Shown here: positions 11,584-26,500 of the stretch, piece after piece
Position numbering within the stretch: the stretch's first letter is position 1
Layout: every line of letters begins with the position of its first letter
NCBI GenBank assembly: GCA_911728455.2
Contig: OU452231.1
Location: forward strand, 5,734,963-5,798,962
Origin: Marthasterias glacialis
Lineage: Eukaryota; Echinodermata; Asteroidea; Forcipulatida; Asteriidae
DNA: 64,000 nt
Direction: 5' to 3'
Notes under the pieces: generated by a model
Seen by the model: the letters and a program-made list of their open reading frames with translations, nothing else
What the model was told of the DNA's origin: nothing
Database searches by the model: none
Program-made: the position numbers and the translations under genes

Positions 11584-14500
11584 CTATTGGGGGGAAAAAT
11601 ATATAATCTGTTAACAGAGCCACAAAAGAAATAATTAGTGGTGTAGCAATTAGGGCAACTGTTCTATAATGCAGGAGTCGTGGGTTCGAATCCCACCCGA
11701 GTAGCTTGCGACTTTTTTCCACAGGATTCACTGAGTATACAGTGCTTATCACACATCAGTGTTAGGGCAACAATCAAAGTAATACATGCACACTTACTCA
11801 AATCTATTGGAAAAATTGAGATAATTGATAAAGTTTTAAAATAACAAATTGGAATGTTACTAGACTGGTTGACTTTTCAAATTCATGATTCAACTAAGGA
11901 CTCTGTTTAGAAAATCAAAATGAGCATAATTTTCGAAAGGAAAAGATGACTTACAAAAAACATCATTTATTACTATCTAGACCATAAACAGTGACTACTC
12001 AACTGTCTAACTGTCTTCCTACATTATTTGCCATCCTTTTTACCCGTTGCTGCCGGATGATGTGTACATTGTCCAACCCAGCAAACAGACCACGTTTAAA
12101 CATGTCATTGTGTAAAATCGGAATACCGAAACAAAGGTCGCTGGGACATTCCACTACTGAGCATGCACAGAGCACGCAATCTAACGCTTCCTTTCACCCA
12201 CAAAAAAGAGGAAACATGTTCTTAAATATTTCGCCTATTCCACTTTGTCCTTTTGTTCCAAAAAGAGAATTACAAGACGTAATGGAGAAGTGTCCACCAT
12301 TTTTTATTCATTGTACTTCGACTCAATGGAGGTTAAGTCAGATTAAACCAGGGATCTAACCTTGGTTCCGGATTTAGTACCAATCCTCAGCTGTTGGTAA
12401 TGGCCAAGGTTTTGCAATTCACAGTGCATGCATTTGACATTTTCTCAGAGAGAAAACAAAAATCCCTCTGCTATAAAAGAAAAAAATCTTTGTTCTCTTG
12501 GCTTTGTCAAGTCAAGGTTTCTTTGCGGTACTCTCAAAGTAAAAAGATTCCGGCAATTCCGAGAAAATAATTCCGTCAGGCTGGACGGGAAAAAATGGAA
12601 GATTTTGTGTTAAAAGCTTACTGATTATGAAGTTCACAACAGTAACAATCTTCCATAGAAATAAGTTGAGAAAATAGAAATTGAAGACCCGATTTTAATT
12701 TCGGTTGTAACAATCAAAACTAAGATCAATGTGTTTACATATTGAAAAGTATGCAGGGTTTTTCACTATATTCTCCTGACTCTGACGACGGATTGAGCCC
12801 AAATTTTCACAGGTTTGTTTTTTTATGTATATTGAATCACACAAAGTAAGAACACTGCACTATCAGCTTTACCAACCCTACATTTTACCTTTTTAATGTT
12901 TATGTCTGTCAACAAAGAAAACAGTTTTTTATGTACTTTGGCTGAAATTGTTACTGTTCAGTGAATCATCAAAAATTGTTCATCACTCGATCAATAAATC
13001 AAGCTTTACACAACAATTCTGTTGTGGTGAATAATACAGCAATTTATTGGCCATTTAAAATTTCTAGACCATAACACCGATAATTTTTGTAAATCTAATG
13101 ATTTTTATATTGACCATTGTCCTTGGTTACTGAACATCACTAGTCGTCTGAATTTGTTTCACAGTGGTAAGCAAGAAACTAATAAACCATTTAAATAATT
13201 TACATATCAAATGAGGACAATATCCTTGGTATATAGAAGAGTGATGGTGACAATTTCAATTTCGTAAAGTGTCATTGAGTCTCATAATTTCAATATATAA
13301 TACTGCATTGAACAAGTAACCTTGGAATCGGTTGCTTTGCATAGCTGCAATCGCCTTCATTCTAGACTAATTAGCAAATAAAAAGTATGACAAATTTACC
13401 ATTTGGCAAATAACCACACCTTCGCTGACTACATAATAAAAATGGGTCAAATACTTATGACAAATCCCATGGGAAAATCCATAGTTGAAGGTAATCTTTG
13501 TTTGGGTCAAGCTTGAAGGTTTATTTATTTATTTCGTCTTGTTTTACCATACAGGGTTCTGCCCTGGATCTCTTTAGTGGGGGGGGGGGGGAAACTTATA
13601 TAACTGGCATCATGTCATGCCAACTGTAAAGCCATGATCAGCGTGACTGGAAACCACTGCAAGATCAATACAAGTTTTACCAGTAAATATGCAATTTTAC
13701 ATTTTGTTGAAAATCTGTGAAAGGAAATTGGCAAGTTTTAATTCAAAAAAGTTGACAATTGTGTGGTGGTCTGATAAAAGATAAATTTCCGCCAAAGGTG
13801 GTCGGGCATATCTTGAGTGCCGGGCAGGTTGTCTGGCACCTTGGGCAGAATCCTGACCAGGGTGTAGTCACATCGATTGTCAAAGAACCATTCTCTATGG
13901 AAGCCCTGGATATGTACAATGTACCATACACAAAGACAAAACCAGCTATACAATATCTCAATGGTTAAATACTGTACATGTCAAATTTACAACAAAATAA
14001 ACAATACACAAACAAAAACAACACATCCATTTACAAAAAAACAAAAAATGTTCCCAGGCTAGGAAATTAAAACAAGATCAAAACAAAAAGTTATTGGGTT
14101 AAAAGTTATAAAAAGGTAAAAGTTGAATGCTACAAAGTTATACTGTATTTCAATTTTGCATCAAAAAGGGTAAGATTTTGATGGTACCATCTCCTAAATG
14201 AAATCAATTCATCTGAACAAATTCAAATGAAATGCAGTAAAATGCTGGATTGTTTCAATTGCAATCCCATTCAGATTTTGACGGTACCGTCTCCTAATTG
14301 AAATCAATTCATCTGAACAAATTCAAATGAAATGCAGTCAAATGCTGGATTGCTTCAATTGCAATTCCATTGAAAGTCATCAGGACATATGGACACTAGG
14401 TCGGCACGAGCTATATTTTTAGTCGTAAAGCTGAATATGTGTATATATTTGTGAACATGTATTGCATTTCAATCAAATGCAATTAAGTCAACCTCTCTGG

Positions 14501-17500
14501 CCGTTAATTGTGAGACTACTCCGCCACTGCTTGGTAACCTAGCAACCCTCTGTAGAAGCAAACAAAATATTGTAGATGAGAAAAGCATTTCTCCTTGGTT
14601 TTATGTTTAAGAGCTTTTCTAAGTGCTGCATTGTGAGTACTCCGTTACATTATGTCCACGTTTTGTTTGGTTCGAGTAAAACAACAATGTCGAACTCTGT
14701 TGGCCTTTCTTTTGTCAAATAAGTGTGGTACAAAAATAAAATCTCCTTTCTAACAAAAGTGTTCGCAGACTTTGAAATGATTTTATCAAAAAGGTGTTTC
14801 AAAACTTTATTCTGTGATTGAATTTGATCAAATACATTTAATCTTATTAACTTTATACAAAGATTTGCAGACACCAGCTATACAAAAAATATTTGAATAC
14901 AGGAGTTTTAAAAAAATAAAATAATTTGAATGAAGACATTGTCATAATCTTTGGTAGTAACAGCAAGAATCAGTCCTCCTTAAAATCGCTACAGATTTCA
15001 TGAGTGAATACGGCGTTACAAGACGAAGCAACCATGAATATTTAATATTCACCTGTTATACAGGGTAAACAACGTGAAGGACAGAGGCATACAGCTCTTG
15101 GCACCTGGCAATGACTGAAACAATCGAGCCGTGCACCTTGCCTTTAATTCACCAGCAGGAGGAATTTAAATAGATTCCGTCAGTCATCAAGCATTCTTCT
15201 TGAGAGGTTTTCTCTATCTTATAAAAAGACCGGTCCCTTTGGGCGATTGGATTGTATAATTAGAAAGGCTGAATATAGTTCTAGTGTACGTCAGTGATCA
15301 CAGTCATGCTTAGGATTTGTATTTCTTAGGCCAATTCGGGGAGATGCAGTTGTTAGCGTATTTTGATCAAATAGAAAAACCAGCTGATGTTATAAAAACT
15401 TCAAATAAATTATATTTAAAGGCAAGATTAAGGACACCCTTTTAAAGTTGCTAGGTGGGATATTTGGCCGATTTTACCCACAAATTTGATTTAAATTTTA
15501 AATAGCTATTTTTATTGATTCAAGAAAGTTATAAGCTTTCGATTAAAGCATTGCAAAAAAAACCTGAAAATGATAAGTGGTATTTAATTAAAGACTAAAA
15601 ATAAGTTATTGTTTGGATCCCGTCATTCCCTCACGTCCATCAGCCATGTACAGAACAAACAATTTTGCATGGTAACATGTATTTTGTGCATTGTGCCTGG
15701 TATATATGCGAAAGTTTTTGTATATTTTTCATTTTGAAATATCATCATCTGTCAAAATTTGTTCAGAGAAAAAAAAATAACAAAAATTGTTTGAGAAAAT
15801 CCGGCCATGCAACTTACAGGTACTGAACAGTCCCAAATCCATCAAAATCAATCAACTGTTTGAATGCTTGATTTTGATTGATTCAGTACACCATCATATT
15901 GAAACATTTGGTTGATTTTGATGGTGTTGGTCTTTCAGCACATAAAATCTTGGTGGATTTTGACGGAGTTGGTCTTTCAGCCCTGTAGAACCACTGGTTG
16001 ATTTTGATGGAGTCGGTCTTTCAGCCCTTTAGAACCACTGGTTGATTTTGATGGAACTGAGCGATTTGTATTGGGGCAGGGATCCAGAATCCAGGGATCC
16101 AGAACAATGCTACAACAATGCTACCTCATGTACTTAAGCACCGAGGACTGTCCCCGGTATGTCATTTCCCCGGATCCCTTTTGTTCAAGTCCTCGGTTTG
16201 AATGGGCAGGCACAAGTTTTGTGTACAGTGTACACTGTACACATACACTGTACTACTTGTGCTTGATAAAAACACAGTTACAACAGTATGATGAAAGCAA
16301 TGCCTTGTTCTTTTCCTCAATTTGCCATTGAGCCACAACCGCCCCTAAAATTGTTTGCACACACTCACACGTTTGTGTATGGTGTAGACCAAGGATATCC
16401 CTTTGTTCTCCCATTGTTCGGACTTAAGTTTTTTAGCGACGTCCCCATTGGTTTTGTACACAAAACATACCGAGGACTGTCCCCGGTATGTCATTTCCCC
16501 GGATCCCTTTTGTTCAAGTCCTCGGTTTGATTGGGCAGGCATGTACACCTACACACAATTCATTCCCTTCAAACTAATTGGTTGATTTTGATGGACTCAG
16601 TACCGTAATAAGAAAGGTAGTGAACTTGAGTCTAGAGCCTAGTGTGCCATATTAATCAAAATACTCAACAAACATTGCTGATTGATTCTGATTGATTCAG
16701 TACTTTACCATTAAGTACACTGGTTGATTATGATTGATTCAGTACAGTTGCATATTGAATGTCCAACAACTGATTGATTTTGGGGGATTTGGTTTGGTTT
16801 CTACCAAAAATACATACATGTAGGAATACAATGTAGGTAATAGTAACAAAAATAATAGTTGTTAGTTTTATCATCATTGTTAAAAAGTTATAATAATAAA
16901 AATATTAAAACTTTCTACTTGTTCATGTTTTGATTTACAACTAGCTGCGGAGTTTGCAATAGATTTTAATTTTTGAATGAAATTATACATTTTGTTTTCC
17001 GGTTTTATAAAAGTAATGCTTTGGTCACTTTAACAAGTTTCTACAATCAGCGTGATTGACTTGTCTTTTTTTTCACCTTACATTCGTCATATGAAAATCA
17101 AACAGCCGTATTCTCAAACTCAACGATACCCGGGCTGAGGGTTATTGGCTACGTCTCTCTATCATGATTTACAGGAACAAATTATGATCTGATTAAAATC
17201 CTGTCTGGCATAGTGACAAGCACGTACTCACTCCAGCAGACTCATCACAAAGGAGACACCAGTCATACCAGACACGATTTCATTTCGACCAACTGTGCAA
17301 TACTCAGCACATCAATTAATGTTCACTTGACAACGACTATTATATATACATGAACCTCTCCAGTAAAGTTTGCGGTATCACCATGTACATGAAAAATTAT
17401 CTCTGTATGAGTTGCGGAGAAACAACCGTTGGTGTAACAACTAGACTGTATCTCAAATGTAAAGTTTGAAATCTTACTTTAAAAATGTGTAAAACTGGAG

Positions 17501-20500
17501 AGAAAAAAAACAGTAGACCCTCCCACTGATTTGCTTTTTAGTAACCTTGGAAACCACACAATGAATACAGTGTGATGTTTACACAAGTAAAATGTACACT
17601 AATGAACACTGCTGTATGTACTGATGGTCCATTACAAACTGCATCCACTGCACATTTTCTCAACAGCTGGCAATGGTAACAATATAAATTTGCAAAGCAC
17701 CATCTATGACCAAACATATTCTGAGGCACTGAAAAAAATATAAGAAAAGAAAAAAAACATACATTACAAAACACTTGGAACTACAAATTTGTATACAAAG
17801 TACACAAGGTATGTAAGTAAGAGCACAATAAAGAGATGTTTACATGCACTGACAAAATCAAGAGGATAAACACAGTTGCACAAAATGCTTTTGAAAATGT
17901 CCACAGATTGTGTAGCTAGGGTATTTAATGGTGGTAAAGAATTCCAGAGTTTGGGAGGACAGCAGATACAGAAAAAGGCAAGATCACCATAGAATGTGGT
18001 TGTTTTAGGAACAGTTAGAAGAAGTAAACTAGCAGGCAGAATAACTTATTTCTTGTTCCCCTTTTATCCAAGAAATATCTTTAAATGAATATCCACCACC
18101 ATAATTCCTGTGGAAATGAATTAGGGATTATTAGGAATAATAAACTCAATTGGTTTGAATAACCAAATGTGAAAAATCACCTTTACATGACGAACACCAT
18201 ACTAAAAATACACCGGAATAATTATACCACTTCAAAATGTGTAAACTACACAAACTCAATTAAGTCAAGTTTGACCAATTCAGTTTTATAGGGTTTCTTT
18301 CACTGTGTCCTATGCCTTCACCACACCTTACAGTTCAGACTGGTCATTGTAGGGTTTTGCAAGACCCATGTGGAGTGGCATTTAGATACATCCTTGTATT
18401 TCTTGAATTTATCAGAGGTGCTCGCTCATAGCAACATTTGAAGTCGCGTGCATGGTGAGCAGAGGAAAAAAAAAAAAAAAAAAAAAAAAAACCCTTCAAG
18501 ATGCATGTTTGGACAGCTGTAAAACTCACAGCTTTATAACCACAAAGCCAACTCTTGGAAGTAAACCCGTAATGAATTTACTCACAGCACAGGATGATAG
18601 GATTCCAAGGCCCCTACTGATAGCGCTTATTCCATTTCTCTTGCGAGACTGTTTTTACTCTGGATACCTCCCTAGTGTATGTAATTCACTGTATGTCTCA
18701 TCGCATGTAGCGCTGTCATTAACCACCAACAGAGCACTCAAGACCTGGGCCCAAAGTGATAAAGCCTGTAAGCAGATGTTTTCTGCTTACGGAGCGGCCA
18801 TTAGCAGGAATTTCTATTTCATAAACAATGCTCACCATAAGCAAAGTAAAAGGCTGCTATCTTGCCGGTAAACAGCTTTATGAAATTGGGCCCCGATTCT
18901 AGAACTCTTCTCTGCAGCTGTACTCTGCACACCCTCCTTTACAATTTTTCTTCTTGCTCACCCCATTTTATTTATTTATTTATTTTTTCCCTCCTTAACA
19001 AGTCCTGTTGTATATTTCAAATCAGAAAGCTTCAACAGAAGTATTTTTTTGGATGAAGAACTAAATGAAATGCTGCCCCAAATAGTTCATTGAGTATTAA
19101 CAGCTTATCTTTCTTGCTTTGAATGTAAAGGAAAGTTCTAAATCTAGAAAAAGACTCAAGGTTAACTCAAGGTTTAAACAGTATCCTGTATAACTATTGA
19201 TTCTTTAAAACATGCGAGCCTCAAATAAAAAAAAAGTAAAACAACGGAAGCTGAACACAATCATCAAAATGATATGAAAGAGACATAAATAAAGCCCAGC
19301 CATCTACATTTACCACCTCAGTAGTGACTGCCTATTGGTACATGTGTGTAGGTCTTGAAGCTTGTCCAAATAAAAGATGTAGGTGACTAGGTTTACAACG
19401 CAATAAAAAAAAGTAATGTGTAATTTAATAAGCCCTCCTCAAGTCATAAACATCAGTAAGCTCTACTCTTTATAGCTGTGTGAAAAGGAAAAAAATAGAC
19501 AATATACTAACCCCTCAGTCATAAACAGGCAGGGGTTGTATTATCACAGTAAAGCCATCTTGTTTTCCATCCAAACAAATATGACAAACTGGACTGCTGG
19601 AAGCAAAGACAGTCTAGACCCCTTGCATGAACAACGGATCGGAATGCTTCACATGTTGCAATGACATGATAAAGGTTTACAGTGGGGGGAAAAACATCAC
19701 ATGGCCAAACATTCCCAGCAAAAATACACAGCCCTTGGAATTTATTACATACATTTTTTTCATCGGTGCTTTACTACATGTACATTGATACTACTGGTTA
19801 TCTACTTGATATTAAACGAGAATTTCGATTTCAGTTACATACTAGGTGAGACCAGTGTTTCGTCCCCTGCCAAATCAATCGTGAGGTGGCCCAACTTGCT
19901 CAAATTTTTGCCAATATAACCCACCTTGATGTGAAAATTTTCCCAAATAGGAAATACTAATCCAAAAAATGTTCATTTTGCCTCATTGAAAGACCCTTTT
20001 CCATGACATCTGTGAACAAGATTTCACAATTTGGTGTGAATGGAATCATCATACGTTTGTGTGAGCATTCTTGTCAGTTTGCAGGCTGCGTCCATTTTGC
20101 TTCAATCATCAATTTGAATTTCCACCACCTCGCTCAGTTCACCGTCCAGGGAAAACACTGAGTGAGACTATGAGTAATTAAGTGAACCCTACGCAAACTA
20201 ACAGTCCACAAACCAACACCATAGAAAAAACCCACAATGTTCCACTAAAAGGTCTCCCGGGTTGAGTCTGAAATAAATAAATACATAAATAAACATAGAC
20301 CTTGGTAACTTGCAATGCTTGCTCTACGCTTGCACCTTGTGCATAAAATGTTTAGCATCTATATGCAGTACACAGTTTTATTTTATTTATTTCTTGTATT
20401 ATACAAGATCATCATCATAATTCTGATGGTCCCCAGCTGTAAAATAAGAGACGGCTTCCCAACCAATTTATTTTTAGCCTGTCCAACTCTACCTTATTTC

Positions 20501-23500
20501 CTCATTTGGAAATCTGAATTCAGTTGATGAATGATTAATTGCACAGTTCAGGGCATTGTAGCAGGAACATACATTTCATCCAATGATAAATCTACCCCTG
20601 AAATGATGGTGTAACACTCCCCACGTATCACAAACCCAATATACAATATACCTGTAATTATTCTCTGTGTACAATTGCTACGAATGATCCTTGTTGCATG
20701 ACTGTGCACGACGACGTAGCCCACGGCGAGTTTTTCTAATTTGTAAGTCAATACAGGAAAGCAAGGAATGGTGGGGATATATATCCTAAGATATTAATGG
20801 CATTCTGATCTACGTGTATATTGCTGTTTAACACCACATGCTTTTTTACACTCGGAGTAAATATATATATATGAAGATTTCTGTGGGGTTCGTGTAAACA
20901 AATGCAGGTTTACTTTGACATGCTGACATGTACTATACAAAATGAAATTTCATTTAGGATAACTGACAATGGCCTTTCATCAACAATGGGGGTTTTAAAG
21001 ACGGGACCGTCGTTCATTGAAGAGGGGAGACATAGCCATATGGCAATTAAAATGAGGCAGTTTACATTTATTTCTTGATCCCTTCCCGCTATCAGACAAT
21101 GTATTTCTTTTTCTTTTTTTCCCCATTAAGGAGAGATCCATTTTTAGACTTTTAAAATGCATTTTTTTTTATACAACTAAACCCAACTCATGATTCGTAA
21201 TTGTACATTCATGAAACGGTTGAGTTATTTTCAAACTGACATCTTGAATTTGTTTCCAATATAATCCCGGTATCATGCACAGTTGCATTTTTTCGCGTGC
21301 AGCTAGAATTTCATATTCACGTCAAAAAGCTTTGACAATAGATCAAATATAATTACTCCTATCAGACGAGTTTGAATGACACAATTTGGTAATGAGTAAT
21401 CATGCCATGCCACAGGCTGTGCATGTACCTCTCTCTTTGCCTTGATAAAGTAAACCACATCCATGGCATGCTGTTTAATTATCACACCGCGAAGTTTTCA
21501 TTTCATGGTTAGTAATCAATTCCCTGGAAAAATGACAACATTAGTCTGCCCGCTGTGACATTTCTCTGAAATTTAATCCCGCCAGGACCACAGATCCCTA
21601 CCCCCTGGAACTCTCTTGCCCTGCAGCAAGATAAAAATAAGTATTTGTAGGACACCTATAGTAATCATTGCGGTAGAACCTCTTAAGGCTATCAATCGAA
21701 TGAAAATACAGTGCCGGAAGCTCTGCAGCCATATTAAGGGCATACAAACAAAGACATTTTAATAAAAATGAACATTTTATCAGGCCTGATACTTCATTCA
21801 CGTAACGGCAGGGCAGTTTTTCCTTAACAAAAGGGCACCTCTGTGGAGGGAAATTTTAAATTTCTACTGGAACATTTCAAGGGGCAGCAAGGCAATGGCC
21901 AGGGGCACTAGCCTCTGTTACCTACGTGATGTATCACGTCTGATTAATGCTACAGAGCAAACTATTCACTCTGTTGTAGTTTCTCGTCTTGACATGTGCA
22001 ACTCACTTTTACTTGGTCTTCCAAATACTCAAATTGAACGGCTTCAGAAAATTCAAAACTCTGCTGCTCGTGTTAGTTCCTTGTCAAAAATATCCTCCCA
22101 TATTACACCTATTTTACAAGAGTTGCACTGGTTACCAGTGCATAGCAGGATTAAGTACAAACTATTGCTCTTTGTTTTTAAATCTCTAACCAACAGTGCC
22201 CCAGCATATATTGATGGTTTGCTTGAACCTTACAATCCACCTCGTAAACTCCGTTCTGACAATTCAAACTTCTTAATTGAGCCTAAATCTAATCGTTCCT
22301 GGGGTGATCGATCTTTTTTTCATGATGCACCACGTCTATGGAATAAATTGCCATCACATGTCAAATCATCAATTTCTTTAAACGAGTTTAAGAAGAACCT
22401 TAAAACTCATCTTTTTATTAAAGCATTTGCATAATGTAGTTTACTTGGGTTTTCTGCTTTATCGTTGTATTTTGTATTTATTAGTTAGTTATCATGTAGT
22501 TTTGTACAAGCGCCATGAGCACTTTTGTGGATTTGTACGCTTAATAAATTGTCATTATTATTATCATTATTATTATTACAGTTGTGGTATGGATTTGTCT
22601 TTGGTTTTTAAAATGTAGTAAGTGAAATTTACAATTAATATTTAGCAGGAGTGAATTATTTTTTGAAACAACTTGTGACTGTAAGGCATTCAATATTAAT
22701 CAAAATCCTATAGTTAGTATTTTTAGAGTACTTTGTACTCTGATAAGTCTGGAATTGTGGTATAAGCTACACATTAGTACAATTTGTGCAGTACTGAATC
22801 CATCACACTCGGACAAAACCACCAGAGAAAGGGTTTTGGAATATTTGGGAAAAAATATTTGTCAAAAGAACAGCGTGTTTACGTTTTTGTTTAAGAGTAC
22901 ATTTTATACATTTTTAGATTCTGACCTGGGCACAATCTTATGGCTCTTGCTGCATGAGAAAAAATCAGTGCTTAACATGAGCTTATTTCCAGTCTTTTTG
23001 CTTGAGTGTATATGTTACTTAGCATTCTTCCCTTACACAACTAGCTCAGTAATTTGACACTAACCTTGTATTGTAAGCAGAGAATGGTGACCTTAAAGGC
23101 AGAATTCTGCAGTAAGCAGGGCCATGAAATTAAGCCCAGATGGTTCCAAAAAATATTAAAGTTCAGGGTTCTTCCCAGGTTTTTTTGAAACTGTAGGGCA
23201 TTCTGGACCCAAATTTTGAAAGTGTGGCCAAAGCACGCTGAATTGGTAGCATGTCTTTGGAAAGTTTTCATTTAATGTTTATGTTTAGTTTGAAAAGCTC
23301 GTACTTTGCAATCTGGAGCATTCTGGTGAATTTGATACTAAAATCTAAAAAAAAAAACAAATAAAAATTGTTGCGTATCGGCCGTAATGTTTGCGTATCA
23401 GCCCGTAATTCGCGCGTATCGGCCCGGTATGCTGGCTTGTGCATGGGGAGAACCCAGCAGTTGTAATATCTTACATAAAGCAGAACCACTATGAACAGCT

Positions 23501-26500
23501 GTGATGCATGGGCTATCCTCACTCAGACTATTTAGAAATAAATTTTAAAAGTACAATTAGTTTTTTTTGTTTTTTTTGTTTTTTTTGCATGCATCTTATG
23601 AAGCCATCTTGCTGTGGTAGTTGTGTAAATTACCAGATGTCTAATTGGAAAATGTGTTTTTATAAGTAAGTTGAAACATGAGGAACGGTTGCACTCTGAT
23701 GAACTTAAAACAAGATGTTGGATTTGACGGGCTTCAATATTGACGTACATTTTAAGACGGGGTAAAAAATCCAAGGGCATTCCATTATTAAGCCATGACC
23801 TTGCGTTAGATTCACAAATGTCATTACCTCTAAATGGACAAAACCATTGTGGCCTAATGGAAAATTATTTCCCAGGATACAAAACTATAAAAGCAGTTCC
23901 TTCTGAATCCAAGCGATTCACATGGTAACACTTGCGTGGGATGCCGTAAGAAGGCTTTTCAAGTGCCCCATCCAATGATTACACAAGTAGAAACTAACAC
24001 ATTATTAGATCTCTCAGTCTGCCTCAAAGGGATTTTTCCTACTTTCTTATAATTATATCTTAACAAACCTCACACATATTACAATGTCCAGTTTGAGCTA
24101 CATACACGCAGAGATTTTTTCTTCTTCTGAATTCACAATTTTATTTTCTCGATCCCCACCCAATTAAGTTACCAATTGTCATGCAAATTACAGCAACCGC
24201 TTAAAACAAACTCTCTTTATAACTGTACCCCCCCCCCCAAAAAAAAAAAAAAAAAAAAATGGGTTTGATATTTTATCTTCATTCGACTTTTTAAATTTTA
24301 GATCTAAAATACAGCATTATTAGCAGTGTTTTAAAACTATTGAAATAGTTGAAGTTGCAAGGCCTGATTTTTATTTTTTTTTTCTTTCTTTCTTTCCTTT
24401 TTCAATTTTTTTCTTGGAATGAAATTTGACAAAACAGACAAAATTTCAAAAACTTCCGCATATGCCACGGACAATTCACAATTCAAAAAAATGAAACATG
24501 CAAAATTGTTTGTACATGACTGATGAACATGAACATGAGATCACGTTGGGATCCATACAATAATTAGTTTTTAGTTTTTAATTGACTACCACTTCTCATT
24601 GGCAGACTTTTTTTTTGCAATACCTCAAATGAAAGCTTACGACTTTCTCAAATCTATGAAAATAGCTTTTTAACCAGTAGGACTGCCGGATGACCTGAAT
24701 AAACGCAAATGTTTCCCCTACCAGGTGTGGATTTCACAAAGCACTAGGACTAGGCTTATCTCCTGTTAGGACGAGTAAATAGTCCTAACTTATAGGACTA
24801 GTCCTAAGTTAGAATGCTTTTGTGAAATCCACCCCTGGAAACAGAAGCTGTGTAAAGACGCCATTATGTAATTTCGGACCACCAGAGCAAAGGTCAGCCT
24901 GTCATTCAACTGCAGAGCCTGGAACTGCAGAATCCAGTTCTTTGTCCTTTTGTTCCAAGAAGAGAATTACTAGTCATCGAGAGGCTTCCACCATTGTTTA
25001 ATCATTGTACTTCAGAGTAAGTCAGAGTGAGCTGGCAATCAAGCCATGGTTACGCGTTTAGTACCATTCCTATGCCGTAGGTAACGGTCGATGTTTTGCA
25101 AATCACAGTGCGTAAAATAGACATTTTCTCGGTCGAGAAACAAATCTGACGATCCAATAAAGAGAATCTTTGTTCTCTTTGGCATTGTCAAGTCAGGTTT
25201 TTTTAGTACCAGCGTTACCCTCAGAGAAAAAATACTGTCCCGGCAATTCCGCCAAAAGAATCCCACCAGGGGGATGGGACAACAAAAAAAGAATCCCTCC
25301 GGCAACTGGTTAAAACTTAAATCAATATTTTCTGGTCAAATCGGCAAAAAAACAGACCTAGCATCTTTAAACTGAGTTTTGTGATTTTTTTTTATATATC
25401 ATGACATACATGTAGACTTTTGTGGGCACTAACAGACCATTGAGGAACAGACCATCAGCATACCAGACCAGAGGTTCCAAGGCAACAAAATAGTACTTGT
25501 ATAAAGACCAAGCTGAAAGGTATGGATCCAATCCAAGTAACATTGTCAACTCATAATCTGTGTGGGTACATGGACATGTCAGGCCGATGCCCACAGCAAT
25601 ACCCTTCGCACAGCCGTAGCGTAGCCGTAGCCGTAGCTGCCAAACAGTAATGTAATGAAGGTTACCAGTATCTGACAACTTTCTCACCATAAGCATGCAA
25701 TCACTCAGTCACACTCACAGCACTGTACTTTTGTCTTTAAACTGCATTTTTCAACCACAAGCTCTGCTTTTGGGACATCTTCCTGCCAACAGTCCTTGGT
25801 CAAATCACGTACACGTACCTTTAGGTCAAATACACTGACAGACATAAAAGGATCTTTGTTGACATCAAGGGCTCTATGGTACTCAGACACAGTCTAAGTG
25901 TCCTTGCTAGCAGTCAACATGGACTTCCCTAGGATTCAGTCGTCAACATTTCCAATGCTAGACTTGTACATTTTTCCCAAAGCCAACAACTTCCCAGCGG
26001 ACACACTTATGTAGGCCTATTTTCATCACAACTGTGTCATTTCAATATAAATGACACATTTTTTAGGTGTTCGGCCAACAGCCGAACAACTATTGTTATT
26101 GTTCTGTTTTTTTTTTTTTTTTTGTTTTTTTTTTTTTTTTTTTTTCCTCGTGTTCTTATTTCCCTGCGAACCTTCTCCAGCAATTTTAAACAAAAGTAAA
26201 GCTTGTACAAACTTAAAACTTACTGTGTACATAGGCAATAGTGAGTAGATGAAACCGCCACTTTTTTGGAATGATGACGTCATTGATGACGTCATGACAA
26301 GGTTTTTAATGTTGAAAAATGACCATTTGCTTTTTGCTGTATCTCAACGAATATACAAGCTATGATGTTCATACTTAGGCATCAAATAGATAAAGACTTG
26401 GACAGCATTTGAAAAGTTAACGCCAAAATCATACGACCTTAACTTCCAGGTCGTTACCCTGGGTCAAAGTTCGCTTCCGTGTTTTTTCATCAAAAAACAA

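Noticed and set aside
26026-26295. Lys/Asn-rich (or Phe-rich) frames on both strands
   Set aside because: Produced by poly-T/poly-A tracts at the left edge of the CRE-rich element.
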